Shown piece after piece: positions 26,343 through 38,842 of a stretch of DNA of 64,000 bases. This DNA is from Paucisalibacillus globulus (GTDB taxonomy: Bacteria; Bacillota; Bacilli; Bacillales; Amphibacillaceae): the NCBI RefSeq assembly GCF_900184735.1, contig NZ_LT855395.1, positions 248,001-312,000 on the forward strand. Direction: 5' to 3'. Under the pieces are notes generated by a model. The model made no database searches and was not told where the DNA came from. It saw nothing but the letters and a program-made list of their open reading frames with translations. The translations under genes were made by a program, and so were the position numbers. Numbering within the stretch: position 1 is the stretch's first letter; each line of letters begins with the position of its first letter.

Positions 26343-28487
26343 ATGATCCTAGAACAAGAAAAAGTATTAAAAACCTATTTTGGATATGAATCTTTCAGAC
26401 CGGGGCAAAAAGAAATTATCGAACGAGTTGTCAGAACAACCAACACATTAGCGGTCATGCCAACCGGTGGCGGTAAATCGATTTGCTATCAGGTACCTGG
26501 GTTGACTTTAGACGGAACCGCTATCATCATTTCCCCATTAATATCACTTATGAAAGACCAAGTAGACTCTCTCCTAGCTTTAGGAATTCCCGCAACTTTT
26601 ATTAACAGTTCCTTAACCAATGAAGAACAGGACAATCGTATGGCCGGAATTGCCGATGGACGATTCAAGTTCGTCTATGTTGCACCGGAACGATTTGAGT
26701 CTTACGGGTTTGTGAATGTGATCAAGCGAATTAAGATTTCGCTGGTTGCTTTTGATGAGGCACACTGTATTTCCCAATGGGGACATGATTTTCGCCCAAG
26801 CTATCGCTCCATTGTTCCGAACCTAAAACAGATTGGTAATATTCCAGTTTGCATGGCCCTTACAGCAACAGCTACAGAAGAAGTAATTTCAGATATTCAG
26901 GAATTACTACATATCGATCAACAAAATGTCATCAATACTGGCTTTGCCCGTGACAATCTTGCTTTTCATATTGTCAAAGGGAAAGACCGGACAAGCTATA
27001 TTCGCTCCTTTCTTGAAGAACACTCTGGTAAATCTGGTATTATCTACACCGCTACCCGTAAACAAGCAGATGCACTATTTGACCAGCTTGATAGTCGCGG
27101 TGTACAAGTAGCAAAATATCATGCTGGTATGTCTGAGCAAGCTCGTAAGCAAGCACAAGCTGCATTTATACATGATGAGAAACCAGTTATGATTGCGACA
27201 AATGCTTTTGGTATGGGAATTGATAAGTCAAACGTACGCTATGTGATTCATTATGCGATGCCAATGAATATCGAATCTTATTATCAAGAAGCAGGTAGAG
27301 CAGGACGAGATGGAGAAGCTAGTGACTGTATCCTATTGTTTTCCCCACAAGATATTCAGTTACAAAAGTTTCTCATTGAACAGTCCTTGATGGATGATGT
27401 TGCCAAGCAAAATGAATACCGGAAACTTCAATCCATGGTCAACTACTGCCATACACAAGGTTGCCTGAGTAGCTTTATTTTAGATTACTTTAAGGATAGT
27501 TCTCCATTCGAAAATTGTGGTAGATGTAGTAATTGTGTAGAGAAGGTCGAGAAAACAGATATTACAGAAGAAGCACAAATGATACTTTCCTGTGTCAAAC
27601 GGATGGGTGAACGATTTGGTGTCAGCATGACAGCGAAAGTGCTAAAAGGATCCAAAGATAAAAAACTTCTAGAATTCAGACTGAATACTCTATCAACCTA
27701 TGGGTTATTATCAGCTTACACTGAAAAAGAGATTACTGAGCGCATCCACTTTCTAGTTGCAGAGCAGATGTTAGGTACAGAGGAAGGAAAGTTTCCAACA
27801 CTTAAATTAAATCAGGCTTCTATCGATGTGTTGAAAGGGAAACGAAACGTTGAAATGTATACTGCTCCTATCCCAACAAGTGAAAACGATGACTACCATA
27901 AGGACTTATTTGAAGACTTACGCGCTAAAAGAAAACAAATGGCTGACGAACTTAATGTTCCTCCTTATGTGTTATTTTCAGATGCAACACTTAAAGAGCT
28001 TAGTAGGTATTTCCCCGTTACCAAGGAGGATATGCTTGAAGTTAAAGGAATTGGGGAGAAGAAATATGAGCAATATGGTGAAGTATTCTTAGAGGTAATT
28101 AAAAAGTGGCGAGACGAACATCCAGAAGCGAAAACTAGAGTGAAAATATCCGGTTCGACACCACCTCCAAAACCGAAGAAAAAGGAAGAAGAAGGACCTA
28201 GTCATCTAGTTAGCTATAAACTATTTCAAACAGGGAAGTCCATTAAGGACATTGCTGCCATACGTGAGATGACGACCATTACAGTTGAAAATCATTTGTT
28301 TAAAGCGTTTCAAGATGGATACCCCATTGCATGGAATATCTTCTTTAATGAAGCAGAAGAAGCCACTATCTTAGCTGCAAGAGAAGAAATAGATGAACCA
28401 AAACTTAAACCACTAAAGGAAGCATTGCCAGAGGGTTATGATTACTTGAAGATAAAAGCTGTATTGGTGAAAAACGGATTGATGTAG
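26343..28487 (+). CDS. recQ: ATP-dependent DNA helicase RecQ, long form with C-terminal HTH
   Basis: 714 residues. Helicase motifs: FRPGQKEII, Walker A MPTGGGKSICYQ, DEAHCISQWGHDFRPSY, ALTATAT, and QEAGRAGRDG. A zinc-binding part follows (cysteines in CHTQGC, NCGRCSNC, around 370-400), then the RQC winged helix, an HRDC domain (about 525-600, with DATLKELSRYFP and VKGIGEKKYEQYG), a basic Pro/Lys linker and a C-terminal helix-turn-helix domain (about 620-714, TGKSIKDIAAIREMTTITVE). It unwinds recombination and repair intermediates. The frame is open from 26151, but GAGAGGAG 7 bases before ATG 26343 and the family N-terminus fix the start. The C-terminal HTH resembles the YpbB-type module that accompanies RecQ in Firmicutes. 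Confidence 0.94.
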   Translation: MILEQEKVLKTYFGYESFRPGQKEIIERVVRTTNTLAVMPTGGGKSICYQVPGLTLDGTAIIISPLISLMKDQVDSLLALGIPATFINSSLTNEEQDNRMAGIADGRFKFVYVAPERFESYGFVNVIKRIKISLVAFDEAHCISQWGHDFRPSYRSIVPNLKQIGNIPVCMALTATATEEVISDIQELLHIDQQNVINTGFARDNLAFHIVKGKDRTSYIRSFLEEHSGKSGIIYTATRKQADALFDQLDSRGVQVAKYHAGMSEQARKQAQAAFIHDEKPVMIATNAFGMGIDKSNVRYVIHYAMPMNIESYYQEAGRAGRDGEASDCILLFSPQDIQLQKFLIEQSLMDDVAKQNEYRKLQSMVNYCHTQGCLSSFILDYFKDSSPFENCGRCSNCVEKVEKTDITEEAQMILSCVKRMGERFGVSMTAKVLKGSKDKKLLEFRLNTLSTYGLLSAYTEKEITERIHFLVAEQMLGTEEGKFPTLKLNQASIDVLKGKRNVEMYTAPIPTSENDDYHKDLFEDLRAKRKQMADELNVPPYVLFSDATLKELSRYFPVTKEDMLEVKGIGEKKYEQYGEVFLEVIKKWRDEHPEAKTRVKISGSTPPPKPKKKEEEGPSHLVSYKLFQTGKSIKDIAAIREMTTITVENHLFKAFQDGYPIAWNIFFNEAEEATILAAREEIDEPKLKPLKEALPEGYDYLKIKAVLVKNGLM

Positions 28488-28491
28488 TTCA

Positions 28492-28519
28492 TGGAGTGCA
28501 ATGGCACTCCCTTTTTTTC
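28492..28519 (+). terminator. Intrinsic terminator of recQ
   Basis: GGAGTGC / GCACTCC with a 4-base loop and seven T. Confidence 0.88.
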
Positions 28520-28582
28520 TTTCGACTTCTAATTATTTTCGTTTCTGTGTATAATAGATACCACCATTTAAAAGGGGGCTAT

Positions 28583-28912
28583 ATGTTGAAGAAATACTTT
28601 GCCCTAACGATACTTATTTCCGTCCTAACATACTCCTGTTTGGTTGGATTTCTGGATATGAAACTCGATAATCCATTAGTGATTCAAGAAACAGAAACAA
28701 TCAGTTCCTCTGTTCCAGGGGATCTCCATCCGGTTGATGGTGATGTAAAACAAAAGGGACACCACTTTAACTATGAACTTTTTGCAACACTAATATTAAT
28801 TGTTACCTTTTCCTTCAATTGTATTATTCAACTTTTCAAGAGACTTACCCTGCTTTTCCCAGTTTTCCATCAATCGAGTTATTTGATCACTTCTCCTTCG
28901 AATTTATTTTAA
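28583..28912 (+). CDS. Small membrane protein, unknown function
   Basis: 109 residues starting at ATG 28583, with AAAGGGGG 6 bases upstream; the longer frame from 28496 runs through the recQ terminator and is rejected. Topology: an N-terminal helix or signal anchor (about 5-24, FALTILISVLTYSCLVGFL), a polar outside part of about 45 residues with histidines, and a second helix (about 73-90, LFATLILIVTFSFNCIIQLF). I do not recognise a family. A 38-residue membrane peptide follows 27 bp downstream and both end in one terminator, so they form a small operon. Confidence 0.6.
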   Translation: MLKKYFALTILISVLTYSCLVGFLDMKLDNPLVIQETETISSSVPGDLHPVDGDVKQKGHHFNYELFATLILIVTFSFNCIIQLFKRLTLLFPVFHQSSYLITSPSNLF

Positions 28913-28939
28913 ATATAAATTTAAGGAGGAGGAATATAT

Positions 28940-29056
28940 ATGATGTGGGCTCGTTTTATTATGATGGGGTTCTTTTCTTTATCTGCCCTAATGTTGATTT
29001 CTTACCAAGGTATAGAAATATTCCAAGCTTATTTGGATTACTTTCGTAAAAACTAA
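28940..29056 (+). CDS. 38-residue single-helix membrane peptide
   Basis: Short frame with an excellent ribosome site (AAGGAGGAGG 7 bases before ATG 28940; a second ATG follows at once). The peptide begins MMWARFIMMGFFSLSALML, one hydrophobic helix, then a short amphipathic tail ending YFRKN. It closes a two-gene unit before the terminator at 29064. Size and topology are those of small membrane regulators or complex subunits; no function can be assigned. Confidence 0.62.
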   Translation: MMWARFIMMGFFSLSALMLISYQGIEIFQAYLDYFRKN

Positions 29057-29063
29057 TACATCA

Positions 29064-29100
29064 TTTTGGAGAAGTGTTTTGCACTTCTCCGTTTATTTTG
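29064..29100. terminator. Terminator between convergent genes
   Basis: GGAGAAGTG / CACTTCTCC with a 4-base loop; T-rich to the plus side, AAAATGATG to the other. It serves the small membrane operon and possibly the DUF421 gene. Confidence 0.82.
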
Positions 29101-29104
29101 TATC

Positions 29105-29809
29105 CTAATAAAACACAACGTTAACTTCTCCACTATCATCAACGGTTGCTAGTAATATATCACTCAATTCTGCATGTTCATATATACTCGCGATTTTATG
29201 TAGAAGCCAAGCATCGTCTTTTCCAATTTGCTCTAAAGCTTTATAATCAATCTTCTTTTCTTTAATGACTGTTATAGGAAGCTTAAAGGGCTTAACCATT
29301 TTTCCAAATGTAGCAGGTGTTAGTGTCTGGTGTTCAGATTTTAGAAAGATAGAGACGGTTCCACCTGGTTCCCATAGGGCAAGAGCGACCTTCTGAATGT
29401 CCTCTGTATTATTCTTCCTTAACTCTGCCATTAAAATATCAATTGAAATTCGGACTTTCTTTAAATTCTTATAGATAATCGACCCGTTTTCTATTAGGGG
29501 TAAAGGAGAAGGAATAAATAACTTTCTTATGCCCGGGAATCGAAGACTCAGCCCTATTCCGAGTAAGTACAGCACTAAAATAACAACCATCGTAATCATA
29601 GATCCTTCTAATCCAAGCCCTTCATCTGATAGGGGGTGGGCAATAATATTACCAATTAGTAATACAATAACAAAGTCCAGTAGGCCAACTTGTGATATTG
29701 TACGCTGACCCATGACCTTTACAACCACAACAAAAAATGTAAAGCCAACCAATGCTCTTAATGTCCATTGAACCCAAGTTAATGTCTCTTGAGAACTGAA
29801 GAAATCCAT
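29105..29809 (-). CDS. DUF421 family membrane protein (YetF/YdfS-like)
   Basis: About 234 residues: three N-terminal membrane helices (about 12-95, including VVVVKVMGQRTISQVGLLDFVIVL and the IGNI motif) and a cytoplasmic C-terminal alpha/beta domain with PLPLIENGSIIYKNLKKVRIS and IDILMAELRKNNTEDIQKV. These match the DUF421/YetF group; some relatives are linked to spore outgrowth or envelope maintenance, but no activity is established. The frame can be read from a GTG at 29821; AGGGTGG spaced 8 bases from ATG 29809 favours the latter. Confidence 0.84.
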   Translation of the reverse strand: MDFFSSQETLTWVQWTLRALVGFTFFVVVVKVMGQRTISQVGLLDFVIVLLIGNIIAHPLSDEGLGLEGSMITMVVILVLYLLGIGLSLRFPGIRKLFIPSPLPLIENGSIIYKNLKKVRISIDILMAELRKNNTEDIQKVALALWEPGGTVSIFLKSEHQTLTPATFGKMVKPFKLPITVIKEKKIDYKALEQIGKDDAWLLHKIASIYEHAELSDILLATVDDSGEVNVVFY

Positions 29810-29890
29810 CCAAACATCCACCCTAACTAGAGAATATACTCACTCTAGTTTGAACAGAATCAATAGATATTATTTTCTATTTCTTAATAT

Positions 29891-30673
29891 CTAATCTACC
29901 TTTATTTTCATAGCTCTTGTTGCAATAAACGTATTAATATAGTGATCTAGCATCCGACTTCCACCGAAGTTATCTTCGTAGAATCCTGTAATTACAAAAC
30001 CTGCATCAATTTGTCCTTGGATTTGATCTTCTAAACTATGCCCAAATTCTAATGCGCGCTTAGATTCCCTATATTGCTCCAGTTTCTCCTCTGTTAGGGT
30101 CTCTAAGTCAGAATACGGGATTTTATGTTTAACAATCAGATTCCCTTTATCCTCTTCTTCATCATCAAAAATATAGAGGAGTGGATTCGTAATTCCTGCA
30201 ATAAGGATGCCCTTATCTTTTAATACTCTAGAGGCCTCTTTCCAAACCGGTAGTACATTTTCAACAAATACATTTGATACAGGATGTACAATTAAATCAA
30301 ACGATTCATCCTCGAAAAAGTGAAGATCTGACATACTTCCTTGGATAGTTTGGAGTGTTAGTCCATCTCGTTTAGCCACATACTGGTCTTGTTCTAATTG
30401 TTTCAAAGACAGGTCTACAACCGTGACATCCGCGCCTGCAGCAGCTAGTACCGGACCTTGTTGGCCACCACCAGATGCTAAACAAAGTACTTTCAAGCCG
30501 CTTAAGATTTTAGGAAACCAATGTCTTGGAACCATTCTCCCTGCTGTCACTCCAATTCCAAAGTCCCCTGCCCTACTCTTTTCAATGGTTTCTGAACTTA
30601 CAGGTCTTGTGTAATTGCCCCCGTCTTCCACCTTTTTGTCCCATGCTATACTGTTTTGCTTTAATACATCCAT
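29891..30673 (-). CDS. Class I SAM-dependent methyltransferase
   Basis: 260 residues with the Rossmann-type methyltransferase core: motif I VLCLASGGGQQGPVLAAAG (about 63-81), motif II VTVVDLS with the ribose-binding Asp, and FDLIVHPVSNVFVENVLPVW around motif IV. Substrate unknown. Its ATG at 30673 lies inside the 3' end of the S41 peptidase gene (13-bp overlap) with GAGGAGA in front, so translation is probably coupled. The C-terminal GFYEDNFGG is as seen in small-molecule methyltransferases of Bacilli. Confidence 0.85.
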   Translation of the reverse strand: MDVLKQNSIAWDKKVEDGGNYTRPVSSETIEKSRAGDFGIGVTAGRMVPRHWFPKILSGLKVLCLASGGGQQGPVLAAAGADVTVVDLSLKQLEQDQYVAKRDGLTLQTIQGSMSDLHFFEDESFDLIVHPVSNVFVENVLPVWKEASRVLKDKGILIAGITNPLLYIFDDEEEDKGNLIVKHKIPYSDLETLTEEKLEQYRESKRALEFGHSLEDQIQGQIDAGFVITGFYEDNFGGSRMLDHYINTFIATRAMKIKVD

Positions 30674-32547
30674 GATTCATTCTCCTCTAATATATATTCC
30701 AGCGCTCTCGTTATATATTCGTCTTCTCCGTTCTGAATTCCTTCTAACGTTCTTTCCACTAGAATGTCTGGCTGAATCCCAACCATATGAGTTTGGGTTC
30801 GATCATTATTTAGAATTTCCATCCCTGTAAATACCCCAGTCAAATTACCCGGGATATCAAATACTTGGACATTACCGTCTGCCCCAGCAGTTGGTTGCCC
30901 AATTATAGTTGCTAATTGGTTATCTTTAATCTGTCCAAGTAAGAATTCTTGGTTACTCATGTTCCCTGCAAAGGTGAGAAATACTACTCTCCCTTTAAAT
31001 TTAGGATCCTTTGGTTGAAGCGAATATCTCGGTAGTTCATCAAATGTAACCTCTTTTTGATCCGGGTATATCGTTTTCATTACTCGTGCTATAGGGGATT
31101 GAACAGGTTTGTTAGTGAGTCTTGCAATAATTTCTTCCATATCTGCGGCTTTTTGTACATCCCATCTAAAATCTCTTAGGTCAAATATAACGCCCTTTGC
31201 ATTGAGAAGTGTTTCCATCTGATTTTCCAATTCATCGAAACGGAAAAAGTCGATATAGTAGATCTCATCCTCTATTTCTTTAAATGATTCTTCGTTGTTA
31301 CGATTAAACAAATCTAGTTGTGAAGAATTAATACTAGGTTTAACTGTTACTTCGAATATTCTCCCTTCTCGTTCTATTTGCAAATCAGCACGTTCTTCAT
31401 GGCGAATCATTTGGCCCAAGATAATATCTTTAAAATGAGGAGAACCTGGAATAATCTCTCTAAGCTCTTCTAAATAGTTAGTAGTGTCCTGATTATTAAT
31501 TGACAAAATAACATCACCTGGCAATAATTCCGATTCCTCACTTGCAACTGTAATAATTAGTTTATCTTCAACCATCTCCACCATAAATGGATACTTAGGA
31601 TCAAATAGATTAAAGGTGTCTAATGTATGAAAGGCGTGTCCATCCCCTGTCTTTTCAAAAAGTCGCATAACGGATCGTACATAATCATTTCTATTCCCAT
31701 TATCTCCAACATCTTTAAGTGCAGGTAATAATTGTTTCTCCCAATTTGAATCTGTTACATGAAAGTACGGATAGAAATGGTTTAGAGTATTCCAGGTTAT
31801 GATTATATCCGCATAGCGAACATCTTCGTTTTTGGAAGTCATATCAAGATTTATAAAGTTCTCTTTAAGATTCTTGAGTTTAGCTTTACTCTCCTCACTA
31901 CTTCCAACGGTTCCACTTTCATTCTTGTATAGAACCAGTGGTACGGATGTATATATGTTAGGACTTATCTTTTCGTTTATGGTTTCATTAATAGTTGGAA
32001 ATTCTTCAAACAAACGATTGTTTTCTACTTCGTACCCATTATCTTTTACTATGGCAATAGTACGTTGACTCTTGTAGAGACTTTCTCCACCCTCAATCGT
32101 ACCTAATCCGTAATGTTGCCAAGCAATTACTTCACTGCCATCCTTATATTCAGCAGGTTGCTCTGGGGTTTGATTATCCATATACAGTTGGATTGTCGGT
32201 GCAATTGGAACAAATAGCTCCTCTAATGTTTCTTTCAATTCTTCTTCACTTGCGGATTGTTTCACCTTACTAACTCCATATATAGCAAATTGATTCCATT
32301 CTCTTGTACTTAAACTTGCTACTTCATCACTTGGATGAAAATAACGAACATAACCATAAAGCTTCGCAAATGCTACGATATTGCTATATATCTGATCTTC
32401 TGTGATATCAACATTTACCTTCTCCCCCACTAACTCTTCTCTATCGGTTTGCGGCTGTACAACCTTGTTATAATAAAAAACAAAGCTAAGAATAAATCCC
32501 ATAATACCAACGGCAATGAAAATATATTTCTTATAATTTTTAAACAT
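30661..32547 (-). CDS. Membrane-anchored S41 family peptidase (tail-specific protease type)
   Basis: 628 residues. One N-terminal membrane anchor (about 9-27) puts the rest outside the cell. An N-terminal domain of unknown fold (about 45-230) is followed by a region typical of S41 proteins (ADIIITWNTLNHFYPYF, 245-265), a PDZ-like segment (about 325-400, PGDVILSINNQDT) and the C-terminal S41 catalytic domain (about 425-610). The expected nucleophile is in FLTFAGNMSNQE, a serine followed two residues later by Gln-Glu, in the place of the family's S-x-x-E; GVIFDLRDFRWD is the preceding strand. Likely function is extracytoplasmic proteolysis; substrate unknown. Overlaps the methyltransferase gene. 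Confidence 0.82.
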   Translation of the reverse strand: MFKNYKKYIFIAVGIMGFILSFVFYYNKVVQPQTDREELVGEKVNVDITEDQIYSNIVAFAKLYGYVRYFHPSDEVASLSTREWNQFAIYGVSKVKQSASEEELKETLEELFVPIAPTIQLYMDNQTPEQPAEYKDGSEVIAWQHYGLGTIEGGESLYKSQRTIAIVKDNGYEVENNRLFEEFPTINETINEKISPNIYTSVPLVLYKNESGTVGSSEESKAKLKNLKENFINLDMTSKNEDVRYADIIITWNTLNHFYPYFHVTDSNWEKQLLPALKDVGDNGNRNDYVRSVMRLFEKTGDGHAFHTLDTFNLFDPKYPFMVEMVEDKLIITVASEESELLPGDVILSINNQDTTNYLEELREIIPGSPHFKDIILGQMIRHEERADLQIEREGRIFEVTVKPSINSSQLDLFNRNNEESFKEIEDEIYYIDFFRFDELENQMETLLNAKGVIFDLRDFRWDVQKAADMEEIIARLTNKPVQSPIARVMKTIYPDQKEVTFDELPRYSLQPKDPKFKGRVVFLTFAGNMSNQEFLLGQIKDNQLATIIGQPTAGADGNVQVFDIPGNLTGVFTGMEILNNDRTQTHMVGIQPDILVERTLEGIQNGEDEYITRALEYILEENESWMY

Positions 32548-32642
32548 AATGAGTCTCCTCTAATCCCTAGTTGTTACAATTCCATACGTTTATTTCTAGA
32601 AATGGTTTCACTATTATTAGAAAACTCCGAAAACCCTCCACA

Positions 32643-32681
32643 TAAAAAAACCTGCTACACGTAACCGTGTAACAGGTTCTC
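32643..32681 (-). terminator. Intrinsic terminator of the aminopeptidase gene
   Basis: Minus-strand AACCTGTTACACGG / CGTGTAGCAGGTT followed by seven T. Confidence 0.9.
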
Positions 32682-32687
32682 TTTACG

Positions 32688-33932
32688 TTATTTATTTTTA
32701 ATATCTAATGCCCAAGTTCCATTACGGAATACAGCTTCTGTTGTACCATCAGCTTTTACACCATCAATATCTAATTGCTCTGATCCAAACATAAAGTCAA
32801 CATGTGTTAAGCTGTCATTTACTCCAGCTTTATCAAGCTCTTCATCACTCATTGCAGATCCACCTTTTACATTCGTTGGATATGCTTTTCCTAAAGCAAC
32901 ATGACAAGATGCATTTTCATCAAATAGCGTGTTATAGAAAAGTAAACCTGATTGTGATACAGGTGATTCATGTGGTACTAGTGCGATTTCACCTAGACGG
33001 CTAGCACCTTCATCTGTTTCTAGTAAATGTTTTAGGGTATCTTCTCCCTGTTCAGCTTTGAAATCAACTACTTTACCATCTTTAAACGTTAAAGTGAAGT
33101 TGTCGATTAAACTACCACCATAGTTCAATGGCTTCGTACTTGATACTGTACCATTTACACCATATTTATGTGGCATGGAGAATACTTCTTCTGTTGGCAT
33201 ATTCGGATTGAATGTGATTCCTTTTTCCGATACAGCGGAACCACCTTTCCAAATATGGCCTTCTGGAAGTTCCATTTCTAAATCTGTTCCAGGTGCTTTA
33301 AAGACTAACTTCTTATAATTCTTATCATTTAACACTTCGCGTGCCGTTTTTAATGTTTCATTATGCTCGTCCCATGCTTTGATTGGATCTTCTTGGTCAA
33401 CACGTACAATCTTAATGATTGCTTCCCAAAGGCTTGCAATTGCATCTTCACGAGACTTGTCAGGGAAGATTTTCTGTGCCCAATCACCAGTCGGGATGGA
33501 GATAATGGACCAAGTAATTTTATCATTCATCGTATACTTGCGGAAATTTGTCATTGCTTGTGCTGCAGCTTTATTTGCTTTAGCAACTTTTGTCGGATCG
33601 ATATCTTTTAAAAGATCTGGATTTGTTGAACGAATGGAAAGTACTGCAGCCCCGTCCTCAGCATACATATCGTGAAGCTTTACTCTCCACTCAGGAAATT
33701 CACCAATTACTTCATCAGGAGCATATTGATATTTCCAAAGAGTTAGATCATCGTCTCCCCAATTAATATGTACATCCTTTGCACCTAATTCGTATGCTTT
33801 TTTAGCAACGATTTTGGTGAAGTCAGCTCCCTCGATAGAGGAATTTATCATTAATGCTTGCCCTTTTTGCAAATTAACTCCTGTGCGAAGGGCTAATTCT
33901 GCATATTTCTCTTGAATTTGTTGAGATACCAT
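32688..33932 (-). CDS. ampS: Aminopeptidase, M29 (thermophilic AmpS/PepS) family
   Basis: 414 residues, near the 410 of B. subtilis AmpS. Cytoplasmic dinuclear metallopeptidase that removes N-terminal residues from short peptides. Metal ligands of the family are placed in MPTEEVFSMPHK (Glu, about 250), RLGEIALVPHESPVSQSG (Glu and His, about 320-330), NASCHVALG (His, about 350) and LTHVDFMFGSE (His and Asp, about 380). The frame is open to 34001, but TTGGAGG lies 8 bases before ATG 33932. Single gene with strong terminator; it may process peptides imported by systems such as the Opp transporter at 61-64 kb. Confidence 0.93.
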   Translation of the reverse strand: MVSQQIQEKYAELALRTGVNLQKGQALMINSSIEGADFTKIVAKKAYELGAKDVHINWGDDDLTLWKYQYAPDEVIGEFPEWRVKLHDMYAEDGAAVLSIRSTNPDLLKDIDPTKVAKANKAAAQAMTNFRKYTMNDKITWSIISIPTGDWAQKIFPDKSREDAIASLWEAIIKIVRVDQEDPIKAWDEHNETLKTAREVLNDKNYKKLVFKAPGTDLEMELPEGHIWKGGSAVSEKGITFNPNMPTEEVFSMPHKYGVNGTVSSTKPLNYGGSLIDNFTLTFKDGKVVDFKAEQGEDTLKHLLETDEGASRLGEIALVPHESPVSQSGLLFYNTLFDENASCHVALGKAYPTNVKGGSAMSDEELDKAGVNDSLTHVDFMFGSEQLDIDGVKADGTTEAVFRNGTWALDIKNK

Positions 33933-34134
33933 TAAAAAAACCTCCAAATAAAAAATTATTTCGCATATCGTTATTATTTCATAAATTCGCAAAATATCCA
34001 ACTACAAATATACGAGATTAGTCGATTTGTAATTATTGGTATTTTACACCGTTCCCTCTTTTATGATACAATTCTAGTAGTTACTTTTTGTAAGCTAATG
34101 AATTCTTTCGATTAGAAATGTGAGGTGGATTATC

Positions 34135-34467
34135 ATGAGTGAATTATGTCCACGTTTTGAAAAAGCTATGCAAATTATTAGTAAACGCTGGGTCGGATTA
34201 ATTCTTTTTGAATTACTAGATGGACCGAAGCGTTTTTCTGAGATGGAGTCCAATTTACCTGTCAGTGGCAGATTACTATCTGACCGCCTTAAAATGTTAG
34301 AAAAAGAAGGTATTGTTGACCGTAATATTTATTCTGAATTCCCGGTTCGTATTGAATATACCTTGTCTAAAAAAGGTGAGTCGTTACGTCCTGTTATTGA
34401 GGATATTCAGAGTTGGGCAAATGAATGGATCGGCTCGGATGAAGTCGATGATGTTGTAGAAAAGTAA
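34135..34467 (+). CDS. HxlR family winged-helix transcriptional regulator
   Basis: 110 residues: single winged-helix domain with ISKRWVGLILFELLDGPKRFSE, recognition helix around SGRLLSDRLKMLEKEGIV and wing YSEFPVRIEYTLSKKGESL. The N-terminus MSELCPRFEKAM has one cysteine (Cys5) in the place used by redox-sensing HxlR members such as YodB and CatR, so thiol or quinone sensing is possible. GAGGTGG lies 7 bases before ATG 34135; five upstream residues of the open frame are rejected. It is divergent from ampS across about 200 bp, which may hold its operator. Target genes unknown. Confidence 0.9.
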   Translation: MSELCPRFEKAMQIISKRWVGLILFELLDGPKRFSEMESNLPVSGRLLSDRLKMLEKEGIVDRNIYSEFPVRIEYTLSKKGESLRPVIEDIQSWANEWIGSDEVDDVVEK

Positions 34468-34498
34468 AGTTGAATTCTAACTGTTACTTTCACAACTA

Positions 34499-34904
34499 AT
34501 AGAAACTAAGTAGTAAATTAGCATTTTGGATAGAGCATCATGCCCGCTACGAAAATACACTCCGCTTTCCACGGGCACGGCCTCAGCCTCCTCGAGGGAA
34601 AGTCGCCTCTGCGGGGTCTTCGGACACGTGCTATTCCCGTAGGAGTCTCCGTGTATTTCCTTCACTAGTATAGAGTGTTTATAATTGGATATTAAGTTAT
34701 AAAATACACTTGTATAGAAACGAATACTAGCGTAGGCCGAATATGGAGACTCCTGCGGGAGGATAGGCATAGGTGAGACCCCTAAAGAAGAAAGCACGAG
34801 GAGGCTCACCAGCCGCCCGCGGAAAGCGGAATATTCTGCCGTAGCGGTATCCTACCACTACATTCTTCAATAAACTTTAGTAGTAATAACCGCATTGAAT
34901 CTAT
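34499..34904. mobile_element. MITE-like two-armed repeat element, copy B (inner cassettes swapped)
   Basis: About 406 bp between the HxlR gene and hutG. Ends: ATAGAAACTAAGTAGTAA at 34499 and an inverted relative ending GAATCTAT at 34904, weaker than in copy A. Outer arm ends keep the same orientation as copies A and C (left AATACACTCCG, right ATTCTGCCGTAGCGGTA). The cassettes inside the arms are exchanged: the CGGCCTCAGCCTCCTCGAGG-type cassette is in the left arm here and in the right arm of A and C; the GGCTGGTGAGCCTCCTC-type cassette is in the right arm. It lacks the 60-bp module. The short open frame 34477-34809 is an artefact. Confidence 0.75.
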
Positions 34905-34978
34905 CACTTGTCTGATTAACAACATTCACACAGATAACAACCCAGGAATCAGTAGCCAAGCATAGAGATCCATGCATG

Positions 34979-38834
<3,856 letters not shown>

Positions 38835-38842
<8 letters not shown>

